Source: Enterobacter cloacae complex sp. R_G8
GTDB taxonomy: Bacteria > Pseudomonadota > Gammaproteobacteria > Enterobacterales > Enterobacteriaceae
DNA length: 64,000 bases
Direction: 5' to 3'
Assembly (NCBI RefSeq): GCF_024599795.1
Contig: NZ_CP102246.1
Span: forward strand, 2,356,001-2,420,000
The first letter of the stretch is position 1. The number at the start of each line of letters is the position of its first letter. The notes below the pieces were generated by a model, which saw only the letters and a program-made list of their open reading frames with translations, was not told the origin of the DNA and did not search any database. This document shows positions 11,601 to 19,221 of this stretch, piece after piece. Both the position numbers and the translations under genes were made by a program.

Positions 11601-11700
11601 GCGCCACCGGTAGCCGGGGAATCGACAATACCCCTGTCAACACAATAAAAAGCGCCACGACCCAGGCGAAAACAGGACGATCAATAAAAAATTGCGGCAT
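8605..11700 (-). CDS. HAE1-type RND efflux permease, AdeB-like
   Basis: Inner-membrane proton-driven drug efflux permease of 1031 residues. N-terminus PQFFIDRPVFAW, the TM4 aspartate pair in GIIVDDAIVVVENV and the TM10 lysine in GLSAKNAILIVEFA are all intact, so the proton relay looks functional. The periplasmic sequence, with GVGKVQLFGGEKA and AIQLSPGAN, closely recalls Acinetobacter AdeB from memory. No periplasmic adaptor or outer-membrane channel gene lies next to it, which is unusual. A divergent AdeRS-like regulatory pair lies 1.8 kb to the right. The likely alternative is EefB- or AcrB-type; substrates are unknown. Confidence 0.9.
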   Translation of the reverse strand: MPQFFIDRPVFAWVVALFIVLTGVLSIPRLPVAQYPAVAPPGIIITVSYPGASPDVMNTSVVSLIEREISGVDNLLYFESSSDTTGSASITVTFKPGTDIKLAQMDLQNQIKIVEPRLPQSVRQNGINVEAANAGFLMMVGLKSTSGTFQEADLSDYFARNISDELRRVPGVGKVQLFGGEKALRIWLDPMKLHSYGLSVSDVLTAVSQQNTIVSPGRTGDEPATEGQGVTYPITVKGQLSSVEAFRHITLKSDTSGARLQLSDVARIESGLQSYAYGIRENGVPATAAAIQLSPGANAISTASGVRARIDELSHVLPEGMTFTVPFDTAPFVKLSIMKVVQTFVEAMVLVFLVMLLFLHKIRCTLIPAIVAPVALLGTFTIMLLSGYSINILTMFGMVLAIGIIVDDAIVVVENVERLMEEKKLSPREATRQAMHEITPAIAGITLVLTAVFIPMGFAQGSVGIIYRQFCISMAISILLSAFLALTLTPALCATLLKPHAANKRGAGRFATWFNTHFHALTAVYASSLGAVLKKTGRMLLLYVALCAALFMGLSSLPSSFLPDEDQGYFMSSLQLPSDATMQRTLKVVEKFEEEIASRQAIESNIMILGFGFSGSGPNSAMAFTTLKDWKNRQGITAQGEADAIQSRMAGVSDAVTMSLLPPAISDMGTSSGFTYYLQDRAGLGYQALKNAADEFVQHANQRPELNDVYIDGLPEGTSLALQIDREKAEAMGVSFDEINQTLSVTMGSSYVNDYTHNGRVRQVIVQADAPYRMQPEQLLTLSVKNRTGQMVPVSTFATLSWNVAPQQLNRYQGYPAIRITGSAASGESSGTAMKIVETLAKELPAGIAGDWAGSSLQEKASESQLPGLIVLSILVVFMVLAALYESWSIPFAVMLVVPLGLIGAVAAVSIAGMTNDVFFKVGLITLIGLSAKNAILIVEFARQLQREGQTTVAATLQAASRRLRPILMTSLAFTLGVVPLMLATGASDSTQHAIGTGVFGGMISGTLLAIFFVPVFFIVVARFIERARKR

Positions 11701-11735
11701 AAAGATTACTTCCAGTCAACTCACAGTAAAACGCA

Positions 11736-12638
11736 TCAGGTGTGCGATGTCTCATCACTGGTCGATACCCGCTTGCCGATGTCTCTGAGTTGTGAAAATT
11801 TCTCCAGCAGTTGCGGGGCGTCATCCAGGCTTGTCGCGAACATCCACATGTACGTCATCACGGAATAAATGTGACCGGCGGTAATCCCCGTTGTGTGGGT
11901 CATCAGGATGATGGTCAGCGTAAAAAGCAGGGCGATCAGCGAGCCAATCAGTAAATATCCCCACGCTTCGCGGTCAGAGAGCGCAATACGCAAGTGTGCA
12001 AGCGTAGAATAATGACGTTTGAGGGTCGCAGAGCCCGCTTTATGTACATAATCGACCTCTTTCTCAAGGCGGTTATTGAGGCGTCTGAACAGCAATTCAT
12101 TCTTATGGGTGAAACCGGAAACAAATCCCATCAGGATCAAGACGACGATGGCGCAGACGATGCCAGCCCAGAATTCAATGATCAGCAGCATAATGGCTGC
12201 ACCAAAAAGCGAACTCATCGAGGTAATGAGCATGGGCAGATGCATTTCAAAGAAATCCACGAACTCACGCGACAAGGTAACTCTCGCCGCGATTGTCGAA
12301 TGATTAAGCTGGTATTTTCGCTGAGCCAGCACAACAGAGACCGCAAGCCCGGCGTAAATTCGTGCAAAGGTGCGCGTGTCCACGCTGCGCCTTGCGGCAC
12401 CAATGCACCAGATAAACAGGACCATTAGCCCATACAGTGCAGCGCTCACGGTATCCCCGGCGAGAATGGCATTTATCGCAATCCCCGCAAGTACGGGATA
12501 GAGTAAAAAGGTCACATTTTCGGCAATAACCAGAAAGAAGGTAATAAACAGCTTCTTGCGGTGCCGCACGGCAAGTGCCTTGAGCGAGCCAACAACCCCG
12601 GAGACGACCGGAGGACGATGAGTATTTTTAAGGATCAT
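11736..12638 (-). CDS. ABC transporter transmembrane-domain-only protein
   Basis: A 300-residue integral membrane protein resembling the six-helix type-1 exporter domain. Hydrophobic segments fall at about 28-50, 62-82, 150-170, 172-192, 240-262 and 265-285. There is no Walker A, Walker B or LSGGQ signature, so the ATP-binding half found fused in most exporters of this kind is missing, and no separate ATPase gene is adjacent. It ends 35 bp before the RND permease and shares its direction, suggesting co-transcription. Its role is unknown; it may be a membrane partner or regulator rather than a pump. Confidence 0.7.
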   Translation of the reverse strand: MILKNTHRPPVVSGVVGSLKALAVRHRKKLFITFFLVIAENVTFLLYPVLAGIAINAILAGDTVSAALYGLMVLFIWCIGAARRSVDTRTFARIYAGLAVSVVLAQRKYQLNHSTIAARVTLSREFVDFFEMHLPMLITSMSSLFGAAIMLLIIEFWAGIVCAIVVLILMGFVSGFTHKNELLFRRLNNRLEKEVDYVHKAGSATLKRHYSTLAHLRIALSDREAWGYLLIGSLIALLFTLTIILMTHTTGITAGHIYSVMTYMWMFATSLDDAPQLLEKFSQLRDIGKRVSTSDETSHT

Positions 12639-12766
12639 ATTTTTCGAGTTATTAATGCCAGAGAGCAGGGGAATTCCGTCAGGAATTTATCCATTAACCG
12701 TTACTTTATACAGCGCATGTTTAGTACTGATGTGCAATTTGTGGAGGTTATATGGAGACAGTAAAC

Positions 12767-13153
12767 TTAAATCATCCTTAACATGAGATAAATGGGTGAG
12801 CCAACAAAAAATATAATGAGAAAACATTCGCAGTAAAACACCAGATCGGCGATATCAGGTGCGATGTTTAACAAAATACTGAAAATGAAGATCAGGTAGA
12901 TAAAAATCAATGCCAGGCACAGGGCCATGACAAGGAGTTCCGACAATCCGCCTCCTTTATGTTGAATCGCAAGAAAAAACGATGTTGCTGCGATACAACC
13001 ATAAATAACAGGTGAGGAGATAAAGGTTGCCGCCACTTTTTCATCGACTTCATGTATCAGGATCATCCAAAGATGCAATAATCCCCACGATACAATAAGA
13101 AACAAACATGACGTGCCAACGTTAGCAGGTGAGACATATCTATTAATATTCAT
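12767..13153 (-). CDS. small membrane protein of unknown function
   Basis: A 128-residue protein with four predicted membrane helices (about 14-32, 45-62, 70-98 and 102-126) and short loops. I do not recognise the family. It begins the leftward gene series that ends with the RND permease, and its start lies back to back with the response regulator gene, 317 bp away. It could be an accessory part of the efflux island; no catalytic motif is visible. Confidence 0.6.
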   Translation of the reverse strand: MNINRYVSPANVGTSCLFLIVSWGLLHLWMILIHEVDEKVAATFISSPVIYGCIAATSFFLAIQHKGGGLSELLVMALCLALIFIYLIFIFSILLNIAPDIADLVFYCECFLIIFFVGSPIYLMLRMI

Positions 13154-13470
13154 TTTGAGTGTCTTTGGGTATTAATGAAAGCAATTGATAGACCGAGCCA
13201 CATACGAGAAGTTCAATGGTTTATTCTCTTTGGTCGCTTTTTTTCTGAATAAAAAGATTCAACTGTTTATATGGAGTGTTTATATCCGAAATGTGGAGAA
13301 AGTGTGGAGGTAATAACATCAAGGGTTTTGTTTTTTGCAGGAATGCTTATAAAAAAGTCACAACACAACGGCACTTTTTTGTCATGCGTGGGTCTGAGCT
13401 TTTTATAAAATGGCGCTTAGCATGATTTCGCAACATAAAAGAGACGCCTTCCCGTACCTGTGGAGAGAAA
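13154..13470. promoter_or_regulatory. divergent control region of efflux island
   Basis: This AT-rich gap separates the leftward membrane-protein genes from the rightward two-component genes. It carries two copies of TGTTTATAT (13264-13272, 13277-13285) and two of TGTGGAG (13292-13298, 13303-13309), the latter 11 bp apart, a helical-turn spacing typical for OmpR-family response regulators. TGTGGAG recurs at 12740-12746 and just before the regulator ATG. I infer regulator-binding repeats; exact promoters are not assigned. Confidence 0.4.
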
Positions 13471-14175
13471 ATGTACCAAAATAATTTAATTCTTGTCGCC
13501 GAAGATGAAGATGAAATCGCCGATATACTGATGAGCTACCTGCAGCGGGCAGGAATGAAAACCTTAAGGGCAACAGATGGTGCGCAGGCGATTAACATGA
13601 CGCGTCTGCATAAACCGGATCTCATTTTGCTGGACATCCAGTTGCCGGTATTTGATGGCTGGAGCGTCCTTACCACGCTGCGCCGGGAGAGTACGGTGCC
13701 CGTCATTATGGTCACCGCCCTCGATCAGGATGTGGATAAGCTGATGGGGTTGCGGCTGGGCGCTGACGATTACGTCATAAAGCCATTCAATCCCTCTGAA
13801 GTTGTCGCGAGAGTGGAAGCCGTACTGCGCAGAACGAAGGCCTACGTTCAACAGGTTGCAGCAATGCCGCTCCGGACATCCTTTATTACGGTCTACCCGG
13901 ATGATTTCTATATTGAAGTCACGGTTGGGGAGGAGGTGGTATGTCCTGTATTGACCACCACAGAATTTAAACTGCTGACCTATCTGGTCAGGAACCCGAG
14001 AAAGGTATGCTCCCGCGAAGAGTTACTTAACGCCTGTCTGCCGGAGGGCGATACCTTAGACAGAACGGTGGACAGCCACATGAGTAAGCTGCGCAAAAAA
14101 CTGGAACTTGCTGGTCTTCATGGTGTGCCTGAAAGCATAAGAGGGATGGGTTACCGGCTGGGTGACAAGAAATGA
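13471..14175 (+). CDS. OmpR-family response regulator, AdeR-like
   Basis: Two-component response regulator of 234 residues. Receiver domain with acidic pocket AEDEDE, phospho-acceptor D55 in LILLDIQLP and the conserved lysine in VIKPFNP; C-terminal winged-helix DNA-binding domain ending RGMGYRLG. The receiver, notably VTALDQDVDKLMGLRLGA, strongly recalls Acinetobacter AdeR, which controls adeABC. ATG 13471 sits after GGAGAG. It overlaps the sensor kinase gene by 4 bp, so the pair is translationally coupled. The likely targets are the divergent efflux genes. Confidence 0.9.
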   Translation: MYQNNLILVAEDEDEIADILMSYLQRAGMKTLRATDGAQAINMTRLHKPDLILLDIQLPVFDGWSVLTTLRRESTVPVIMVTALDQDVDKLMGLRLGADDYVIKPFNPSEVVARVEAVLRRTKAYVQQVAAMPLRTSFITVYPDDFYIEVTVGEEVVCPVLTTTEFKLLTYLVRNPRKVCSREELLNACLPEGDTLDRTVDSHMSKLRKKLELAGLHGVPESIRGMGYRLGDKK

Positions 14176-15239
14176 GTAAAGAATCTGTTCTGAGCCGCCA
14201 AATCTTAACCTATATGGTTACGCTGGCATTGATTATTATTGCCATCGCTATTCTGGGCTCCTGGCTGTTTTACAGCTTCGTGCTGGATTACCTCCCGGGA
14301 GGTACCGCCGCTGGCAGCGAAGAGAATATGACGATGTGGGACTGGTTGTGGCTCGTAACGGTCTCGACAATCAGTTTGATGATCTCTCTCTTTTTGACCG
14401 TAAAACTGTCATCACGAATTCTGACGCCTTTGAACGCGGTAGCCTCCAGCCTGAAACGCATTTCTCAGGGCGATTTGGATGCCCGGGCCTGGTGCGCGAG
14501 TTCACAGCTTGGCGAGATAAATCATCTCGTCAACGACTTCAACGAAATGGCTGAAAAATTGCAAACGCTGGATATTCAGCGCAAATCCTGGAATGCAGCG
14601 ATTGCGCATGAGCTGAGAACACCCGTCACGATTTTACGTGGGCGGCTTCAGGGTCTCGTCGACGGAGTGTTTGCGCCAGATCCGGCTTTATTCAATAACC
14701 TGCTAAAGCAAACCGAAGGTCTGGCTCGCCTGATAGAGGATCTCCGTGTTGTCAGCTCGGACGGCGGTGCGGGTTATACGTTATGCAAGAGCGAAATCGA
14801 TCTTAAGGACACCCTGGAAACAGCACTTGAGACCTTCAGGCCTGAGTTTAAGCGTAAGCAATATGATATTCATACCGAACTTAAAACACAGCGGTGTATC
14901 TGCGATCCGCTACGTATTAATCAATGTTTGACCGTGTTATTTGACAATGCGCTGCATTACTCGACATCACGTAAACTCATCATAAAAAACGGGGTGTATT
15001 GTAAAGAAAATTACATCCTGATTCAGGATGAGGGGCCAGGCATACCCCGGGAATTTCATGATTTTCTCTTCCAGCCCTTTCAGCGCGACAAAGGGGCCAG
15101 ACAACTGAATCCTGAAGGCTGTGGTTTAGGGTTGTCGGTGGTAAAAGCCATCATGCTTGCGCACGGTGGCGATGTTACCTATGTTCTGACGAAGCGAAAC
15201 CACTCGCTATTCAAATTAACCTGGCCGGTTGCGGCATGA
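14172..15239 (+). CDS. sensor histidine kinase, AdeS/BaeS-like
   Basis: Inner-membrane sensor kinase of 355 residues. Two membrane helices (about 12-38 and 55-78) flank a very short periplasmic loop, so it probably senses the membrane or envelope rather than a large soluble ligand. HAMP domain about 80-130; phospho-acceptor histidine in AIAHELRTPVTIL; ATP-binding N box LFDNALHYS, G1 box DEGPGIP and G2 box GCGLGLSVV. It partners the preceding regulator by ATGA overlap. The gene ends one base before the convergent ATP-grasp gene. Confidence 0.9.
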   Translation: MSKESVLSRQILTYMVTLALIIIAIAILGSWLFYSFVLDYLPGGTAAGSEENMTMWDWLWLVTVSTISLMISLFLTVKLSSRILTPLNAVASSLKRISQGDLDARAWCASSQLGEINHLVNDFNEMAEKLQTLDIQRKSWNAAIAHELRTPVTILRGRLQGLVDGVFAPDPALFNNLLKQTEGLARLIEDLRVVSSDGGAGYTLCKSEIDLKDTLETALETFRPEFKRKQYDIHTELKTQRCICDPLRINQCLTVLFDNALHYSTSRKLIIKNGVYCKENYILIQDEGPGIPREFHDFLFQPFQRDKGARQLNPEGCGLGLSVVKAIMLAHGGDVTYVLTKRNHSLFKLTWPVAA

Positions 15240-15240
15240 C

Positions 15241-16155
15241 TCAAATGAGCCTGTTTGTGACAGGCGTCATTTGCCACATTTCGCCCAACCTGGCGTCCCA
15301 TTCGGGGGGCGTGATGGTAAGTTTGCCTCGTTTCGGGCTTAACGTTATTTCACTAAAATAGATTTCATCCTGCGTGAGCATGAGATCGACACGGCAATAA
15401 TCAATCCCCTGGGCCAGGTCTTGCGCCGCCAGCACTGCCTCCTGATAAGACGCAGGTCTGGGGATGACCTGCGGGGTGTTAGGATATTCCATCTGGAAAG
15501 GCTGCAATTGCCAGTGCCGATCGTAAACGTTGATAAATCCATTGCCGCTTTCATCGGTAAAATCCGCTTCCACGAACTGCGCGATGCCATGAAAACAATG
15601 GATCCTTAACATCTCTGAGGTTGTGCTTTTGTCGGTGTTATTAAACAGGTCGATGTACTGCTCGCACAGAATAACAGGAAGGATGTTTTTATATTGCCAT
15701 TCCCTTGTGGTGTAATATAAATTTCTCTTTAATGCCAGCCGGAGTTTGTTTTGCGTTTTTTTGAGGTCAAACTCTGCTTTGTTTGTGCATATGACCGCAC
15801 TTCCACTGTCATGGTTGCATTTTAATACAAATTTATTCGGCAGTTTCGTCAGGTCAATGTGCTCAACGCGACGGTATACGCCAATCAATGGCACTACGTT
15901 TAGTCGTTGCGTTCTCGATAGCACATATTCCCTCACCGCCAGTTTATCAGCCAGCAGCGTATAGTGTGAATTATGGTCATAGACCAGTCGATGACAAATT
16001 TTTTCGTTCAGGGTAGCAGGGGATTTTATATCAAATGTGTCGCCGTGAATTTCTTTGAGACGGGACAGATGAAAGTTAATGTCTGATATTAAATAAGACC
16101 GACACTTCCTGAGCAGATACTCCAGGTTTTTTAAATAATATGTGATTTTGTTCAT
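15241..16155 (-). CDS. TupA-like ATP-grasp protein
   Basis: A 304-residue protein matching the TupA-like ATP-grasp family, often found in surface polysaccharide or teichuronopeptide loci. Features seen are the LKCNHDSGS motif, a basic ATP-grasp core (FVLKCNHD), YDRHWQL and the acidic metal-binding YCRVDLMLTQDEIYFSEIT near the C-terminus. It is visibly AT-richer than the sap genes next to it. It is convergent with the kinase gene, with one base between the stop codons. Its substrate is unknown; no glycan cluster is nearby, so it looks like an isolated acquired gene. Confidence 0.7.
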   Translation of the reverse strand: MNKITYYLKNLEYLLRKCRSYLISDINFHLSRLKEIHGDTFDIKSPATLNEKICHRLVYDHNSHYTLLADKLAVREYVLSRTQRLNVVPLIGVYRRVEHIDLTKLPNKFVLKCNHDSGSAVICTNKAEFDLKKTQNKLRLALKRNLYYTTREWQYKNILPVILCEQYIDLFNNTDKSTTSEMLRIHCFHGIAQFVEADFTDESGNGFINVYDRHWQLQPFQMEYPNTPQVIPRPASYQEAVLAAQDLAQGIDYCRVDLMLTQDEIYFSEITLSPKRGKLTITPPEWDARLGEMWQMTPVTNRLI

Positions 16156-16273
16156 TCTTTCCTCCGAAATATCTTCATATTCTGAAGGGGAAGGATTGAT
16201 TTTTATTGCCTGGAGTATGGAGGAGAAATGGAGAGCCGCTTATAAAGCGGATGGCGATGTGCAACGCAAAATA

Positions 16274-16302
16274 AAAGGATTAAACGTCCTGTTTAATCCT
16301 TT
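16274..16302. terminator. strong bidirectional hairpin downstream of sapF
   Basis: AAAGGATTAAAC (16274-16285) and GTTTAATCCTTT (16291-16302) form a perfect 12-bp stem with a 5-base loop. A-rich sequence to the left gives a T run for leftward transcripts, so it probably ends sapF mRNA. Confidence 0.75.
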
Positions 16303-16352
16303 GAAGTTCTGAGTCGAAATATTCGCTGTCGCGGGAGACACCTGACGGGCGG

Positions 16353-17159
16353 TTACCGATCCTTTCTCCATGCATCAGCAGTTAGCGCTTCACCAAAATG
16401 TCCGGCAATCAGGCGTTTTGTTAAATCGTGGAGTGGGGAAGCCAGCACATCCGCCGTGCTGCCGCGCTCGACGACCTCACCCTGGTGCATGACCATCACC
16501 TGGTCGCTGATATGTTTCATCATGCCAAGATGTTGCGTGACGTAGATATAAGCGATCCCCTGTTTTTCCTGCAACTCCAGCATCAGGTTAATTAACTGCG
16601 AACGCATCGACATATCCAGAGAGGCGAGGGCTTCGTCAGCAATAATCACTTTCGGGCGCAAAATCAGGGCACGCGCCAGGCCAAGACGCTGCTTCTGACC
16701 CGGGGCCAGCATATGCGGATAGTAACTCTCGTGATCGGGCAGCAGCCCAACCATACGCAGGGTTTCAAAAATACGTTTACGGCGAGCGTCAGGCTCCAGA
16801 TCGGTATTCAGCCGCAGCGGGAAATCCAGGATCTGCGAAATGCGCTGGCGCGGATTAAGCGAGGTGGAGGGATCCTGGAAGATCATGCGGATGCGCTGGC
16901 TGCGGAAGGAGTAATCGCCGAATGCCAGCGGATGATCGTCAATCAGCACTTCACCGCCGCTTGGCTCGACCATGCCCGCCAGCATTTTTGCCAGCGTGGA
17001 TTTGCCGGAACCATTCTCGCCAATGATCGCCAGGGTCTGTTTTTCGCGCAGCGTAAAGCTCAGCGGCTTCACGGCCTCCACGGTCTGGCGGTGGAACAGC
17101 CCGGTGCGATAGCGAAAGGTCTTACTCAGGTTGCGCACTTCCAGTAAGGTTTCGACCAT
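16353..17159 (-). CDS. sapF: peptide ABC transporter ATP-binding protein SapF
   Basis: One of the two ATPases of the SapABCDF importer, known for resistance to antimicrobial peptides and for potassium/putrescine-related functions in enterobacteria. 268 residues with Walker A GENGSGKS, a degenerate signature region APGQKQRLGLARAL and Walker B KVIIADEAL followed by the switch histidine in YVTQHLG. It is the last gene of the operon; its start lies one base after the sapD stop. Sequence looks intact. Confidence 0.95.
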   Translation of the reverse strand: MVETLLEVRNLSKTFRYRTGLFHRQTVEAVKPLSFTLREKQTLAIIGENGSGKSTLAKMLAGMVEPSGGEVLIDDHPLAFGDYSFRSQRIRMIFQDPSTSLNPRQRISQILDFPLRLNTDLEPDARRKRIFETLRMVGLLPDHESYYPHMLAPGQKQRLGLARALILRPKVIIADEALASLDMSMRSQLINLMLELQEKQGIAYIYVTQHLGMMKHISDQVMVMHQGEVVERGSTADVLASPLHDLTKRLIAGHFGEALTADAWRKDR

Positions 17160-17160
17160 T

Positions 17161-18153
17161 TCACTCTCTCTCCATGTTCAGCGGGAAATGACAGGCGTAA
17201 AGGTGGTTTTTCGCCCCCGTCAGACGCGGCGTTTCAATACACTTACGCTGTGCATACGGGCAGCGTGGCCCAAGACGACAGCCTATCGGCAATGACTCCA
17301 GCAGCGGGATCGCACCGGGCAGCGTGTTCAGACGGCTCTTGTGCGGCATGGCGCTGCCAAAATCCGGGATTGCACGAATCAGCGCCTGCGTATAAGGGTG
17401 GTGCGGCGTGGTGACCAGATCTTCACTGGGGGCGGTTTCCACCGTTTGCCCACAGTACATCACATCAATTTTGTCCGCCCATTTGCTGAGCATTTGCAGG
17501 TCATGGCTGATCAGCAAAATGGTGGTGTTGTTATTCTGATTCAGCCGCGTCAGCAGGCGGAATATCTGTGCCTGCGTGGTGGGCTCCATTGCATTTGTAG
17601 GCTCATCCGCAATCAACAGACGTGGCTGATTGGCCAGCGCGATGGCAATCATCACTTTCTGGCATTCACCGTCGGTGAGTTCGTAGGGGAAACTGCGCAT
17701 CGCGTCTTTGTGATCTTTGATCCCGACGCGATGAAGCAGCTCAATGGCGCGGCGTTTTCGCCAGCCGAAACGCTGCCACCAGCGGCCTTTATAGGTCCAG
17801 CCGGGAATGTTCTGCATCAGCTGCTTGCCGACACGCTCGGATGGATCAAGACAGGATTGTGGCTCCTGGAAAATCATTGAGACGTTATGACCCACCAGCT
17901 TACGACGCTCGCGTGGGGAGAGGCGCAGCAGGTCAATATCATCAAAACGCATTCGGTCGGCGGTGACGCGCCAGTTGTCCTTCGCCACGCCGCAAATGGC
18001 TTTGGCGATGAGGCTTTTCCCTGAGCCGGATTCACCGACCAGCCCGCGTATTTCGCCTTCTGCAAGGGTAATACTGATACGGTCGACGGCCTTAACCCAG
18101 CCTTCACCGGTTTTAAACTCGATGGTGAGGTTGCGGATATCAAGAAGCGGCAT
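17161..18153 (-). CDS. sapD: peptide ABC transporter ATP-binding protein SapD
   Basis: Second ATPase of the Sap transporter, 330 residues. Walker [10 protein letters not shown]-loop [11 protein letters not shown], signature-region [18 protein letters not shown], Walker [13 protein letters not shown] and switch SHDLQML are present, with an oligopeptide/dipeptide C-terminal domain containing the [14 protein letters not shown] cysteine motif typical of DppD/OppD relatives. It overlaps sapC by one base and precedes sapF, which implies a single mRNA and coupled translation. Confidence 0.95.
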   Translation of the reverse strand: MPLLDIRNLTIEFKTGEGWVKAVDRISITLAEGEIRGLVGESGSGKSLIAKAICGVAKDNWRVTADRMRFDDIDLLRLSPRERRKLVGHNVSMIFQEPQSCLDPSERVGKQLMQNIPGWTYKGRWWQRFGWRKRRAIELLHRVGIKDHKDAMRSFPYELTDGECQKVMIAIALANQPRLLIADEPTNAMEPTTQAQIFRLLTRLNQNNNTTILLISHDLQMLSKWADKIDVMYCGQTVETAPSEDLVTTPHHPYTQALIRAIPDFGSAMPHKSRLNTLPGAIPLLESLPIGCRLGPRCPYAQRKCIETPRLTGAKNHLYACHFPLNMERE

Positions 18154-19043
18154 TATTGCACCCCCGCATTAATTGCGCGGCGAATACCGTCGCCCAGCAG
18201 GTTAATCAGCAACACGCTGACCATGATGGCCGCACCCGGTAACATGACCGTCCAGGGGGCAACGTAGATAAGCTCCAGCGCATCGCCCAGCATCGCGCCC
18301 CATTCCGGTGACGGCAGTTGCGCACCCAAATCGAGGAAACCCAGCGCGGCGATATCCAGAATCGCCATCGACAGGGCGCGGGTGATCTCGGTGACCAGGC
18401 CGGCCGCGATATTTGGCAGGACGGCAAACCACAGAATATTGAGCGTGGTAGCGCCGTCCAGACGGGCGGCAACGACATACTCTTTTTCCAGCTCGTCATG
18501 CACCATGCTGTAAACAGAACGAACAATACGCGGCAGAATAGCCAGCCAGACGGCGAACATGGCATGCGAAAGGTGCGGCCCGGCAAAGGCCACCACGATA
18601 ATTGCCAGCAGCAACGACGGGATAGAGAGCAGGGTGTCCAGAATGTGGTTCAGCACCGCCGAGCGCAGACCGTGTGTCGAGCCGGCAAAAATGCCCAGCG
18701 CAAGGCCGCAGACTGTGGCGGCAAGCGTCACCACAAACGCACCACCCACCGTCGGGGCGGCGCCGCTCAGCAAGCGGCTCAGCACATCACGACCCAGATC
18801 GTCGGTGCCCAGGAAGAAGGAAACCTCCCCATAGCGCGACCACGAGGGAGGTAACAACTGATAGCCGAGGAACTGCTGGTCGATACCATAGGGGGCAAAC
18901 CACGATCCAAACACGCAAAGCAATACCAGCCCGGCACAGCCGTACAGGCCAATCATTGCCGTGGTGTCACCATAGAATTTACGCCACACGGTACGTAGCG
19001 CACCGGGCGTGCGCTTTTCACTGTATACGCTATCGTAGGGCAT
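18153..19043 (-). CDS. sapC: peptide ABC transporter permease SapC
   Basis: Inner-membrane permease with about six helices and the DppC-type EAA loop region ([15 protein letters not shown]). The full 296 residues from [11 protein letters not shown] are kept and match E. coli SapC in length. Upstream sapB is replaced by prophage DNA: only the last codons of sapB (Y-A-L-R-stop), which overlap the sapC start, remain. No clear ribosome-binding site precedes ATG 19043; normally translation would be coupled to sapB. Expression of sapCDF therefore probably depends on a prophage-end or internal promoter. Confidence 0.95.
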   Translation of the reverse strand: MPYDSVYSEKRTPGALRTVWRKFYGDTTAMIGLYGCAGLVLLCVFGSWFAPYGIDQQFLGYQLLPPSWSRYGEVSFFLGTDDLGRDVLSRLLSGAAPTVGGAFVVTLAATVCGLALGIFAGSTHGLRSAVLNHILDTLLSIPSLLLAIIVVAFAGPHLSHAMFAVWLAILPRIVRSVYSMVHDELEKEYVVAARLDGATTLNILWFAVLPNIAAGLVTEITRALSMAILDIAALGFLDLGAQLPSPEWGAMLGDALELIYVAPWTVMLPGAAIMVSVLLINLLGDGIRRAINAGVQ

Positions 19044-19044
19044 A
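19020..19044. other. probable attL core at sapB/sapC junction
   Basis: Reading leftwards, the sapB frame is intact from TAT GCC CTA CGA TAG onward but the preceding codons (GAT TCA) do not fit the E. coli SapB C-terminus as I remember it (EWYALR). Host identity thus ends at about 19044 and prophage sequence begins, with the integrase gene 176 bp away. I infer the crossover core within this segment. Its exact length cannot be given without attR, which is outside the window. Confidence 0.6.
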
Positions 19045-19147
19045 TGAATCCGTTTTAAGTTTGTTTGTCATGCTTTATGTCTTTTGAAAAATTCCGCCAT
19101 TATCAACATCTTGCCTACTCTAAGTGCTTTATTTTTGTATATCGCGC

Positions 19148-19176
19148 ATTAATTTGAAGGTTATCAATTTACGCAA
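19148..19176 (-). promoter_or_regulatory. possible leftward promoter toward sapC
   Basis: On the minus strand TTGCGT (19176-19171) and ATTAAT (19153-19148) are separated by 17 bp and face sapC. The match to consensus is moderate. If active it would drive sapCDF from the prophage end. Weak evidence. Confidence 0.25.
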
Positions 19177-19221
19177 AATGTGTACACTATTGTGTATATC
19201 TTTTCCCGGAGTGTACACATT
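19177..19221. repeat. 12-bp inverted repeat overlapping int start
   Basis: AATGTGTACACT (19177-19188) and AGTGTACACATT (19210-19221) are exact inverted copies, each containing the palindrome GTGTACAC, separated by 21 bp. The right copy covers the TTG start of the integrase. Such paired palindromes suit an operator for int autoregulation or recombinase/excisionase arm sites. Confidence 0.6.

Noticed and set aside
18318..18854. Plus-strand frame inside sapC
   Set aside because: Antisense to an intact conserved permease; no initiation signal.
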